In this document: positions 57,645-63,222 of the stretch, in pieces
Layout of the letters: every line of letters starts with the position of its first letter
Numbering within the stretch: position 1 is the first letter of the stretch
DNA from: Effrenium voratum
Lineage: Eukaryota > Sar > Dinophyceae > Suessiales > Symbiodiniaceae
DNA: 64,000 nt
Direction of reading: 5' to 3'
Assembly (NCBI GenBank): GCA_963377175.1
Contig: CAUJNA010001213.1
Span: 985,001 to 1,049,000, forward strand
Program-made: the position numbers and the translations under genes
The notes under the pieces: generated by a model
Told to the model about the DNA's origin: nothing
Databases searched by the model: none
What the model saw: the letters and a program-made list of their open reading frames with translations, nothing else

Positions 57645-59924
57645 CACACACACACACACGACCCGAGGGTGTGTTGTTTCATGCGTTTTCGAAGTTTTCG
57701 ACTGCAACATGGGCTTCCTGCGCAACGGGCCGCTTCCCTAACAACATTCATTGAACACATTGGCAGGCGTGGGGGGAGCATGCGCTTCGGCTTCGTTATT
57801 TTGAGGTCACCTTTCAAATCTCTCTTGAAGGCTGCGGAATGTGTTTGCATGTTCTTTTCTGCTCTCGCACCGACTTTCCTAAGTGTCATTCAGATACTGT
57901 GCGCACGGGTTGGCCATGTGCTGGACGGGATCGCTTGGGTGGGGTGCTGACCATGTCCTGGACGGGATTGGATGCTGACCATGTGCTCAACCGGACCATG
58001 TGCTGATTGATGGCATTTTGTTGGGTGCGATGACAATGTGCTGGACTGCATCACTTTGGCGGGCCGGGATGGCAGCTCGCGAAGTGTGAACAAGCAAACG
58101 AACAAACAAACAAACAAACAAACAAACAAACAAACAAAAAACGAAACAGCCAACAAACACACACACACACACCAATAGCAGGTTGCAGAAGAAACGATCC
58201 TCTCCTTCATTTTAGCTTCTGGCCCCAGAAGCTGGCGGAGTACTATACGCAGTGCGAGCGCTTGGTGGGACGAGACGCCGAAAGCGCACCAAAGTTTTTG
58301 GAGACCTCTTCAGCGATGTCTGAGCGCCTGGCCCCGATTATGCTTACCTGCTACCTTCCCGTCCATGGAACCTCACAGAAACGTCCTGGCTTGGGCCACC
58401 TTGCTTTCAAAGGAGCAGAGGCATGAGGTTCACGTCCAATCTCCGCATGGCAATTGTGTTGGGTCTTTGAGTCATTGAGACTTTTGCCTTTTAGGAACAG
58501 TCCCACGAAGAACTTTTGACCTTGTCCGGGATTGTCAAACTGCCAAATATTGCTTCCCTTCATCCCGGCCGCCAAGCAAAGTCAGGCTGCAATTGAGTGG
58601 AGACTCCTGATTGCTGGGTGGAAATGATCTAGTTTACGGTGATATTGTTGATTGGATTCGAGGTATTCCACAAATAGCTGGCCTGTGCGGGGTGGAGCGC
58701 TGGTTTAACCGTTTAGATGGCTTCACTTATTTGTTACTTGTTTGCGTGATGTTCCCGTTGGTTTCTCCCGAAATGCGTAATTTAGAGGAAGCCTCTGGCG
58801 GGTTCCATGTTCGTGGGCGACAGGGACACACTCATGTTCACACATATAGGCAGGGCATAGGGCAGTTTGGAGATTAGGCTTGGTTCTGGCGCTTACTTTC
58901 TCCGGGCGCGAAATTGCCTTGAAAGTTGTGAGCCACCATGCCCAGGGCCCTCAGATGTCAGTACGGGCAGGTGGGCAAAACGCAGGTTACCTCCCGACCA
59001 TGTTTGGGAAGTCTACCAAACAAGCCGCAGCTTGGTGTCCTTCGTGTTTTGCATGGAAACCCACGGAAAGTCTGGGAGGCCCCTGCGTTGGTGGTTTTAA
59101 ATCCTCACATTGACTCGTTCAAGGTGTAAGCCTTACCCTTTGGCTCATTGTAGGGTGATGTTTTTTGGTTGGAACTCAAGTTTGGGACGCAGGTGGCTTT
59201 GGATCCAGGACATCTCCAAGGCGCCGGTGATGGACACTTGGATATGAATTTCTGCGATCCGGCGAACGAGGCTGAAAACCATGTGAAATGTTAGTTCTTG
59301 TAGTTTAGGGTAGTCTAATATGGAACAAGAGTGTGGTGTTGGCCCGGCTGGGGGCAAGCCCGCCCAGACTTTTCACCGAGATGTTTTTTCGGCGGTGTTC
59401 GCAGCAGGTTGGCCAAAGTGAGTCTCTGAGTCGCTCGTTCCAGGAAATCACCGGCGCAGACCTGACGCTATCCCAAACGCATTCCTGCGCCAAGGGCGAT
59501 GTGGGAGAGGAGGACGGGAATTCGGGGGGTACAGGTGAAGGGTACAGGCGCGCGCACACACACACACCCACCCACCCACCCACCCACACACACACAAACA
59601 CACACAAACACACACACACAAACACACAAACACACACACAAACACACACAAACACACACAAACACACAAACAAACACAAACACACACACACACACACACA
59701 GACACACACACACACACACACAAACACACACACCCACACCCACACCCACACCCACACCCACACCCACACCCACACCCACACCCACACCCACACCCACACC
59801 CACACGCACGCGCACACGCACACGCACACGCACACGCACACGCACGCGCACGCGCACGCGCACGCGCGCACGCACACGCACACGCACACAGCAACACGCA
59901 CACACACGCACACACGCACACACG

Positions 59925-59956
<32 letters not shown>

Positions 59957-61712
59957 CACGCACACGCACACACACGCACACACACACGCACACGCACACC
60001 CGCACACCCGCACACCCGCACACCCGCACACACGCCGCACACGCCGCACACACGCACACACGCACACACGCACACACGCACACACACGCACACACACGCA
60101 CACACACGCACACACACGCACACACACGCACACACGCGCACACACGCGCACACACACGCACACACGCGCACACACGCACACACACGCACACACGCACACA
60201 CGCACACACGCACACACGCACACACGCACACACGCACACACGCACACCACACACGCACACACGCACACACGCACACACGCACACACGCACACACGCACAC
60301 ACGCACACACGCACACACGCACACACGCAACACACACACACACACACCCTATCATCGCATCCGCACCTCGTACACGCACACATGATGAGTACCTACTTTC
60401 CGCGCCTTCCACACGTACCTTGTTTGTTGAGTTTTCATTACACACGAAAGCACTACTCTTGAAACTAGCGAACTTAGAAGCTGCGATTTGTAAGCTGGAG
60501 CTGCCAATGTGTACCCCTACCCCACTTGTACTGACAAGTTGCGACGTGCGAGCTTGAGCTGCCTAAGTGCACTTCGTGTACTGACAAGTTGTGTTTCCCA
60601 GCTGGGAACTGACAAATTGCAATTGTGCGAAGCCCTAAATGCGATAGTAATGCGATGAGTCGCGTTGCCATGTAGTAGCATTGGCGTTCTTTCGGGAGTG
60701 GTCGCGGTTGGCGTAGGCACACAGCCAACAACACACACTGCCCACCTGAAAATCCACCCAGATCAGAGTCATTGTGCATGGTTCGCTCGCAGCTCAATCG
60801 TTGACCCTTGTTTCGGGTAAGGGAAGTACTGAATGTTCAGATCGGTGCCGAGACTGGGGTTGGCACATGGGCGGCCCACTTCGCCACCGAGGAACAGGGA
60901 GAGCACGATTTCACACAACCATCAAGAAGAAGCGACCTTCCGGACTTTTCAACACGGAGGCCTGTCAATAGAGTGCTCCCATCTGGTAAGCAACACATGC
61001 GTTAGTTTAGAAGAATCTACTGGGTTCCCATCATGAAGTGGATTCAACAGCCGCAGTGAAGCGCCCCCGGACAAACTGTGTGGCGTTTCAAAGTGGAGGA
61101 ACCCCTCTGTCAGTGGTCAGATGGCTTTAGGTGCAAGGGCGGGCAGAATGAACAAGTCCCCAGCCTGGCAAACATGTGGTTTTGTCGCATTTTGTTTGGG
61201 GGGGTTTTGGCTGACAGCCAAGCTGACGCTCATTTGGGGGGCTTTCAGTCAGGACAGGGGCATCGGGCTCCGATTCCCGCGCGTGGTGCGCGCGCGCCCG
61301 GACAAGGGCGCAGAGCGCTTTGGCTTTGGCAGATCCGGCTGAAACCGAGCCATTACCCCAAGGAAACATGGGGTGAGACTCAGTTGTTCGAAGCGAATCG
61401 ACCTGAAATGAGCTTTCGTTTTTTGGTTTCTCTTTTGAGGTCCATTTTTTTGAGTGAAATGATCTATGTTTCGAGGGTTCTTCTGACGAGTATGAACATT
61501 GGCTTGCAGCCAGATTGGGGGAAGTGTTTCCCCAACGAACCCGCGAACTGAGAGTAAACGAAAAGGCACTTGTGACCAGGCAAGCGACTACCGCGGCGCA
61601 GATCAAGGACATGTACCTGAACCAACCCTCGGTGCAGAGCGCCACAGGTGCGCGGACAGCGAAGGCAAAGAAGGCGAAGAGCAAAAGCTGCAATCTGGGC
61701 TTCCGAAGGTGA
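30142..61712 (+). CDS. LIG1: DNA ligase I, ATP-dependent, 26 inferred exons
   Basis: LIG1 seals nicks by enzyme adenylation at a lysine, AMP transfer to the 5' phosphate and phosphodiester formation. In eukaryotes it joins Okazaki fragments and completes excision repair in the nucleus. The joined exons give 670 residues: DNA-binding domain (about 1-285), nucleotidyltransferase domain (286-510) and OB-fold (511-670). Seen in order: motif I WKYDGERLQIH (Lys about 310, exon 13), motif III ILDAEVVAVDG (exon 14), IIIa YAFDCLFLNGESL (16), motif IV EGLMLKSL (18), motif V WMKLKK (19), motif VI LRFPRVVRAR (25). The length equals the catalytic core of animal LIG1; the long N-terminus with a PCNA-binding box was not found. 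All exon phases agree and no stop interrupts. Twelve GC and six GA donors are inferred. All motifs are intact, so the gene looks functional. Confidence 0.93.
30562..30667. repeat. Family A inverted-repeat element
   Basis: CTCACTTCCTGAGT at one end and ACTCGGGAAGTGAG at the other enclose 106 bp, with TTTTAGTGGTAGATAAAC inside. In LIG1 intron 1. Confidence 0.88.
30887..30989. repeat. Family E inverted-repeat element
   Basis: CCCTCCCACCACTAGCATGG at the left is partly inverted at the right as CCATGTTAGTTGGCCGGAGGG. The interior GGAACCTGATATTC and CCTTTAAAAGG match other family E copies. Confidence 0.8.
31279..31382. repeat. Family J element, degenerate left end
   Basis: CATGTTGCAAGTAAACAACC at the left is shared with 49144, and ACATTTAGGGCATCCACC at the right with 21932. 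The left GGATGCCCT is reduced to GGCCC. Confidence 0.7.
31558..31622. repeat. Family D element, truncated tandem copy
   Basis: CTCAGTTCTTCAGTGGCACC starts this partial copy, which runs directly into the complete copy at 31623 with the same beginning. Confidence 0.8.
31623..31736. repeat. Family D inverted-repeat element
   Basis: CTCAGTTCTTCAGTG and CACTGAACAACTGAG (via GGGGTCACTGAAC) bound 114 bp. Confidence 0.88.
33170..33325. repeat. CATA/TAGA tetranucleotide microsatellite
   Basis: Imperfect ATAGACAA units pass into CATACATG and CATACATA units. They produce the MYVCM frames on the minus strand. Confidence 0.93.
33983..34093. repeat. Family B inverted-repeat element
   Basis: CCCCTAGTTGGTGGTTTG at the left pairs with CCAAGCCACCAATCAGAGGG at the right. 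The core TTTGAACCCC and AAAACCACCCCAAGCC recur in the other family B copies. Confidence 0.75.
34225..34297 (+). CDS. LIG1: LIG1 exon 2 (DNA-binding domain)
   Basis: TTCCGGAG|C acceptor, GA donor (CTC|GAGCGC), phase 2 to 0. FAVGLEKVSAEKGDGSKLRK corresponds to the L-A-x-x-F-E-x-I-E helix that opens the ligase DNA-binding domain. Confidence 0.6.
34390..34526. repeat. Family K inverted-repeat element
   Basis: GTTGACCCCAGAATGAAGTT and AATTCATATGGGGTCAAC, with CAACCCC / GGGGTTG inside them, pair over about 26 bases. In LIG1 intron 2. Confidence 0.88.
34949..35026 (+). CDS. LIG1: LIG1 exon 3 (DNA-binding domain)
   Basis: GGGAGAG|G acceptor, GC donor (CAG|GCCGGG), 26 codons including FVRDVFNSVGKGDLQ. 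It fits the LLRSV...PxDL part of the domain. The upstream half is less certain. Confidence 0.55.
35741..35791 (+). CDS. LIG1: LIG1 exon 4 (DNA-binding domain)
   Basis: GGTGGCAG|G acceptor, GC donor (CAG|GCTGGC), 17 codons reading EMKVALKLLLGRLPRLQ, matching the hydrophobic helix before the ELGVG segment. Confidence 0.62.
35879..35932. repeat. Family F repeat
   Basis: GGTTTTAAAGGGAATCGATT with CACTACTGGAAATATAT, a T tract and TTCCTCCAG. It ends in a potential acceptor inside LIG1 intron 4. Confidence 0.72.
36049..36173. repeat. Family A element, divergent
   Basis: CTCTGAGTTCATGGACTTTA at the left and CATCCGCTCCGGAAGTGAG at the right. The interior contains a perfect tandem GGTTGCCATATTAATT twice. 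Confidence 0.72.
36702..36764 (+). CDS. LIG1: LIG1 exon 5 (DNA-binding domain)
   Basis: A C-rich tract and TTTTCCGCCAG|G, then 21 codons VGGAVLLAAADEMGLARKSP and K, with a GC donor. This is the (V/I)G-x-x-(V/L)LxxAxxxxxGR segment of LIG1. Confidence 0.82.
37747..37808 (+). CDS. LIG1: LIG1 exon 6 (DNA-binding domain)
   Basis: GTCGCTCAG|G acceptor, GC donor (AG|GCCGGA), ETLERWISEGQVADIGEGWQ. It corresponds to the helix-turn with (G)D(V/L)GLVA in animal and plant enzymes. Confidence 0.8.
37892..37987. repeat. Family A inverted-repeat element
   Basis: TCACTTCCTGAGTTCATGG and CTCTCCGGAAGTGTGA, with TTTTAGTGGCAAACAAG inside. In LIG1 intron 6. Confidence 0.82.
38237..38294 (+). CDS. LIG1: LIG1 exon 7 (DNA-binding domain)
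   Basis: TGGCCTCAG|G acceptor, GC donor (GAC|GCCCCT). LLEEEKLRETDWTLQEVWD matches the (P)LT-x-x-x-V(F/Y) helix. The join makes VWDALGEMARLKSTG. Confidence 0.85.
38578..38695. repeat. Family A element, divergent
   Basis: TCACTTCCGGAGTTTTCGGG and CCACTCGATGAAGTGAG flank TTTTGGTGGTAAATTGG. Confidence 0.7.
38958..39041. repeat. 84-bp hairpin element (family L)
   Basis: CATAGGTGTCCTTT and GGCCCTGG are mirrored as CCAGGGCC and AAAAGGACACCTATG. A degenerate second copy (CCATCTATT, AAAAGGACGCCTA) lies at about 39463-39495. Confidence 0.85.
39565..39689 (+). CDS. LIG1: LIG1 exon 8 (DNA-binding domain)
   Basis: ACGACCCCAG|G acceptor, GC donor, 125 bp. ALGEMARLKSTGAQLARAQL with KYIARIL matches the F-x-x-IAxxTGxxS...FIARSL block of LIG1. 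The acceptor and first six exon bases also occur 406 bp upstream. Confidence 0.9.
40948..41057. repeat. Family D element, divergent
   Basis: CTCGGTTACTCAGTGACACC at the left and CCAGGGTCACTGAACAG at the right. Confidence 0.7.
41148..41268. repeat. Family A inverted-repeat element
   Basis: CTCGCTTCCCG and CGGGAAGCGAG are perfect ends. Against the copy at 30562 (CTCACTTCC / GGAAGTGAG) both arms carry the compensating A-to-G and T-to-C change. Confidence 0.85.
41328..41429 (+). CDS. LIG1: LIG1 exon 9 (DNA-binding domain)
   Basis: GCTTGAG|G acceptor, GT donor (CG|GTTGGC). LGQGLGIGASGKTVALAFAR matches the (G)xLRxGLAEQ(S/T)VLxAL helix that contacts DNA in LIG1. Confidence 0.9.
41456..41581. repeat. 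Family D inverted-repeat element
   Basis: CTCAGTTGTTCAGTAC and GGTCACTGAACAGCTGAG bound 126 bp. It begins 26 bp inside LIG1 intron 9. Confidence 0.9.
43082..43210 (+). CDS. LIG1: LIG1 exon 10 (end of DNA-binding domain)
   Basis: GGTACCAG|G acceptor, GC donor, 129 bp. IIAKQSCSLRPFQDMLEVNP and DIDVIVDKL fit the ILKQxYxxxPxxDxIV region. The first half is weakly conserved. Confidence 0.72.
43863..43923 (+). CDS. LIG1: LIG1 exon 11 (linker into catalytic domain)
   Basis: TAGGCTGAG|C acceptor, consensus GTGAGG donor. SGDFLESQLFSPISPQQAQP stands where LSPGxPxxPMLA is usual. The PMLA motif itself is not conserved, so this exon is less certain. Confidence 0.58.
44558..44608 (+). CDS. LIG1: LIG1 exon 12 (before motif I)
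   Basis: CTTTCGCTGAG|G acceptor, GTGAGT donor, 17 codons ARSVEEVQKKMKEPLGG, matching the (T)xGxxEVLxRF segment ahead of motif I. Confidence 0.85.
44872..44972. repeat. Family E inverted-repeat element, long stem
   Basis: CCCTCCCACCAACTAACAATG and CATGCTAGTTGGTGGGAGGG pair, and the stem goes on through CAGTGCAC / GTGCACTT and CCCCT / AGGGG. About 35 of 40 positions pair. In LIG1 intron 12. Confidence 0.92.
45542..45626 (+). CDS. LIG1: LIG1 exon 13, motif I with the adenylated lysine
   Basis: GGACGAAG|G acceptor, GT donor (CGC|GTGCTC). GWTAEWKYDGERLQIH carries the K-x-D-G-x-R signature; the lysine is the AMP-accepting residue. MMLFSR follows as in (I)(F/Y)SRN of relatives. Confidence 0.95.
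45808..45907. repeat. Family B element
   Basis: GGTAACCCCTACTTGGGGGC, then GGGATTTGAACCCCGGGTTC and GGGAAACCACCCTCTCC, with GCCAATCACCAAG at the end, as in the 33983 copy. Confidence 0.75.
46985..47830. repeat. Imperfect tandem repeat, unit about 400 bp
   Basis: Three copies of one passage start near 46985, 47152 and 47560. Shared blocks include GGTACACCTGGGTGACCTTG, GGAAGGTTGTTGCTT, GTGGTGTGCCAAGCGTTTG and CTCGCAACCTAGCTCAGACA. The first copy is truncated. No coding frame spans the units. Confidence 0.85.
48523..48629 (+). CDS. LIG1: LIG1 exon 14 (motif III)
   Basis: TTCCGCCGAG|G acceptor, GC donor (GGA|GCTGTT). NLKTVTERYPQIEEAL leads to IILDAEVVAVDG, the E-containing motif III. The join with exon 13 restores Arg. 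Confidence 0.93.
48697..48790. repeat. GTGTGGG-rich simple repeat
   Basis: Imperfect GTGTGGGT and GTGGGGG units within LIG1 intron 14. Confidence 0.9.
48926..49009 (+). CDS. LIG1: LIG1 exon 15
   Basis: GTCACTGAG|G acceptor, GA donor (CGT|GAACTG). DRILPFQILSRRPRKATDQD matches the I-x-PFQxLxxRxRK block following motif III. Confidence 0.9.
49010..49035. repeat. Perfect hairpin at the intron 15 donor
   Basis: GAACTGAAGTT, loop GAAA, AACTTCAGTTC: an 11-bp perfect stem beginning on the first base of the inferred GA-type intron. Confidence 0.9.
49134..49240. repeat. Family J inverted-repeat element
   Basis: GGATGCCCTTGCATGTTGCA and TTGCAATATTTAGGGCATCC are inverted repeats, extended by AGTAA / TTACT. 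107 bp in LIG1 intron 15. Confidence 0.9.
49989..50074 (+). CDS. LIG1: LIG1 exon 16 (motif IIIa)
   Basis: TCAATGCAG|G acceptor, GC donor (AT|GCGCCC). AVAIYAFDCLFLNGESLLPL matches the YAFDxxYLNGESL motif, followed by SLRERQQK. Confidence 0.95.
51360..51464 (+). CDS. LIG1: LIG1 exon 17
   Basis: GCGATCGAG|G acceptor, GA donor (AT|GACGGA). REVLEEKGMLKLAQGRQLME and LQQLGFDAIRA fill the region between IIIa and IV. Both junctions recreate Met codons in frame. Confidence 0.8.
51598..51675. repeat. Family B element
   Basis: GGCGGTTGGATTGGCTTGGA, TTTGAAGCGCTGGCTTTTG and GTGAAACCACCCCCAGC, in LIG1 intron 17. Confidence 0.68.
52183..52270. repeat. Family A element, right end clear
   Basis: TTTTAGTGTTAAATAAAAGG and CCAGTTCACTCAGGAAGTGTG follow the family A plan. 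The left end is degraded. Confidence 0.6.
52854..52928 (+). CDS. LIG1: LIG1 exon 18 (motif IV)
   Basis: GGCTGTAAG|G acceptor, GC donor (CC|GCCCGG). QALEDSIAASTEGLMLKSLS has motif IV EGLMxK. The intron begins with the same six bases (GCCCGG) as exon 19. Confidence 0.95.
53776..53837 (+). CDS. LIG1: LIG1 exon 19 (motif V)
   Basis: GTCTCAG|G acceptor, GT donor (G|GTTGGA). PGARTREWMKLKKAPKAGGL contains motif V W-x-KLKK. The join gives GGLGDSIDAVVVG, as in GVGDTLDLVVIG of animals. Confidence 0.9.
54181..54268. repeat. Family H repeat
   Basis: See the copy at 18666. Here GGTTTAGTGGTTGAAATCCA and CCAACGTCAACCAAG. In LIG1 intron 19. Confidence 0.82.
54371..54469. repeat. Family D element
   Basis: CACTTGTTCAGTGGCACCCG at the left and CAGGGTCACTGAG at the right. 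Confidence 0.75.
55479..55566 (+). CDS. LIG1: LIG1 exon 20 (start of OB-fold)
   Basis: CGCTGGAG|G acceptor, GC donor (AG|GCCCGG). DSIDAVVVGVKRGQGQRSQY then YGSYLLAV matches D-x-VVIGxxxGxGxRxxxYGxxLLA. Confidence 0.94.
56855..56918 (+). CDS. LIG1: LIG1 exon 21 (OB-fold)
   Basis: CGGCACCAG|G acceptor, GA donor (GAG|GACCGA). KSTRKPAKYQTICAVGGLTN E aligns with the xQxICKxGTGFSD strand-turn; the usual lysine after C is Ala here. Confidence 0.85.
57301..57657. repeat. CAAA/CAAG tetranucleotide microsatellite
   Basis: AAACAAACAAAC units pass into a long, nearly pure CAAG run (about 57462-57642), then CA units. It lies in LIG1 intron 21 and opens meaningless poly-LLAC and SKQA frames. Confidence 0.97.
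58090..58172. repeat. CAAA and CA microsatellite
   Basis: A CAAA run (about 58095-58137) is followed by CA units, just upstream of LIG1 exon 22. Confidence 0.95.
58229..58293 (+). CDS. LIG1: LIG1 exon 22 (OB-fold)
   Basis: TGGCCCCAG|A acceptor, GT donor (AA|GTTTTT). KLAEYYTQCERLVGRDAESA P follows TNE exactly as E-L-x-x-x-x-x-x-L follows FSDE in relatives. Confidence 0.8.
58986..59007 (+). CDS. LIG1: LIG1 exon 23, a 22-base micro-exon
   Basis: AACGCAG|G acceptor, GA donor (TGG|GAAGTC). It encodes LPPDHVW, the P-D-x-W step before the WEVxxADL strand. Phases fit both neighbours. A chance match is possible at this length. Confidence 0.62.
59444..59512 (+). CDS. LIG1: LIG1 exon 24 (OB-fold)
   Basis: TCGTTCCAG|G acceptor, GA donor (GAG|GACGGG). 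EITGADLTLSQTHSCAKGDV matches (W)EVKxADLTxSPxxxAAxG. Confidence 0.92.
59550..60350. repeat. 800-bp compound CA/CACACG/CACCCA microsatellite
   Basis: CACCCA and CAAACACA units, then CACACCC, CGCACA, and long CACACG runs follow one another. It starts 38 bp after LIG1 exon 24. Frames of over 300 codons on both strands are repeat artefacts. Confidence 0.98.
61253..61314 (+). CDS. LIG1: LIG1 exon 25 (motif VI)
   Basis: TTTCAGTCAG|G acceptor, GC donor (GA|GCGCTT). DRGIGLRFPRVVRARPDKGA carries motif VI LRFPRxxRxRxDK, needed for adenylation. Confidence 0.95.
61580..61712 (+). CDS. LIG1: LIG1 exon 26, C-terminus and stop
   Basis: TGTGACCAG|G acceptor. QATTAAQIKDMYLNQPSVQ matches the QATTSxQ(V/I)xxxYxxQ end of LIG1. 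A lysine-rich tail (KAKKAKSKS) and TGA at 61710-61712 follow. Confidence 0.95.
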
Positions 61713-61848
61713 TTGCGGCCGAAATGGGCTGTTTTTGTGTGAGGTTGTTTCATATGGAAAAACATCAGGTACCCCCTCATTGGTGCTTTGGATCGGTGGT
61801 TGCGGGGGTTGAACCCCAGTTCCCGAAGCCAAATGGGGGTTCACGCAG
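61713..61848. other. Ligase 3' flank with a family B core
   Basis: Between the stop codon and the fold-back element lies a family B-like core (GGGGGTTGAACCCCAGTTCC at about 61803). I see no recognisable poly(A) signal. Confidence 0.5.
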
Positions 61849-62705
61849 AAGTTAATTTCATGGCACTTAGCTGTCTATTCGTTCTGTTGAGCTGTCAGGG
61901 TTTTCATGTTGTAGCGGTTAGTTGAAAGGTGGAAAAGGTACGGAAGGAAACCGCTGGCGGCGGCGGCGGCAGCGGCAGCTGCAAGGTGCTCCCGGCTGCT
62001 TTGCTGCCTGCCGCTAGCAGTTGGCGGGCTCTCAAGTGTAAGCCCCTGTTTGAAACCGCTGGCGGGCATCCTTCGTTACCCATTGGAACTTCTTTTTTCC
62101 GGGCTGCTATCAAAGAAGGCCAAAGATTCAAACATGGGCGTCTGCATTCAGCCATTATTGCTGGACACTGATTCTTGAGCTCAACCCGCTGCCATTTACG
62201 GCAACAGACCCAAAAAGGGCACGTTCTCTGACGGGGTAGCGCGGCATGCCGCTCATCAAAAAGCGGCCAGCTTCAAGCAACCAGGTCAGACCCCCCAATT
62301 AACTTTCAACATTCCTCCCCTTCTAAAATTGAGGTGGCGCTTTTCCAAGATGAAGAAAGTGAAGCTGGAGATCCTCCAAGCAGCCCTCGACCAGGCTTAA
62401 ACATGATCAGGAACAGTTTGATTCCCCTCAATTTGGCTGGCAGCTTACGTTTGATGTGTGAGCCTGCCCAGGACGTTGAAGCGACAGACAACTGATGATG
62501 ATTCTGACTTTGCACCATATCCCCGGGCAACACCGCGCCCGCAGCGGCACAGTTGAACATAGCATTGCTCACTGATAACAAGCCACAACTCGCGTCGACG
62601 CCAAGGCACGACCTCCCGGGCACTTTCTATGAGCTATTTGACTGGCCAAATGTGATGCTCAAACAGTCTGAGAGTCTTGGCTAACTTTGGAGTTGCGCAG
62701 CTTCT

Positions 62706-63215
62706 GTGCGAATCAAACCCTTGCTCACCAGGTCAATATTAGGAGCATCTTTCATGGCGAGCAAGCTGGCCAACACACCAGTAGCTATGGACACATGGTT
62801 TACTGGCATTGACTGCGCAGCTGCCGCGATTGACCAGCTCATTCTTTGCGGCTGGGTCAACCTCTTTTCTGACAACCTCAGGGGCTGGACAGTCATGTTT
62901 ATGAGGGATCTGCTTGCAAGAGAATGGGACTGCGCACCTTCGTGTCTGCCTTTTCCTCCTTCTCCAGCTTTACCTTCCCTCTTCGCCGGGATCGTGCTTC
63001 ACCTTGGGTTCAAGAGCCTCCTTCACGCTGGCCACACAGGCGTGAAGCATGGGAGACTCCATGACCCCCGACGCGGGCTTGGGCCGCAAGCCTGGGGCGG
63101 GGCGTGGAAAATCGGCGTGGGTCAAAGTAGTACTCAAAGAAAATCGGCGTGGGTCAGGCTGGGGCTAAACCAAATCAGCGTAGGTGGCGGTCAAATGCCA
63201 TCAACATCAGCGTAG
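62706..63215 (+). CDS. Open frame in the fold-back element, function unknown
   Basis: 169 codons begin MRIKPLLTRSILG and contain a hydrophobic stretch (FAGIVLHLGFKSLL). The last third overlaps a short degenerate repeat. No transposase D-D-E pattern or other family is recognised, and it may be a chance frame. Confidence 0.22.
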   Translation: MRIKPLLTRSILGASFMASKLANTPVAMDTWFTGIDCAAAAIDQLILCGWVNLFSDNLRGWTVMFMRDLLAREWDCAPSCLPFPPSPALPSLFAGIVLHLGFKSLLHAGHTGVKHGRLHDPRRGLGPQAWGGAWKIGVGQSSTQRKSAWVRLGLNQISVGGGQMPSTSA

Positions 63216-63222
63216 GTGATGG
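63105..63222. repeat. Short degenerate tandem repeat in the element centre
   Basis: AATCGGCGTGGGTCA occurs twice, and AATCAGCGTAGGTGG and CATCAGCGTAGGTGA follow, at intervals of about 30 bases. Confidence 0.75.

Noticed and set aside
57142..57889. Cysteine/leucine-rich frames resembling a membrane protein
   Set aside because: They are the CAAG/CAAA microsatellite read on the minus strand (repeated LLAC).
59305..60557. Open frames of over 300 codons on both strands
   Set aside because: They are translations of the CA/CACACG microsatellite and have no independent coding signal.
62706..63215. Calling the fold-back frame a transposase
   Set aside because: No D-D-E or other catalytic pattern is visible, so it is kept only as an unknown frame.
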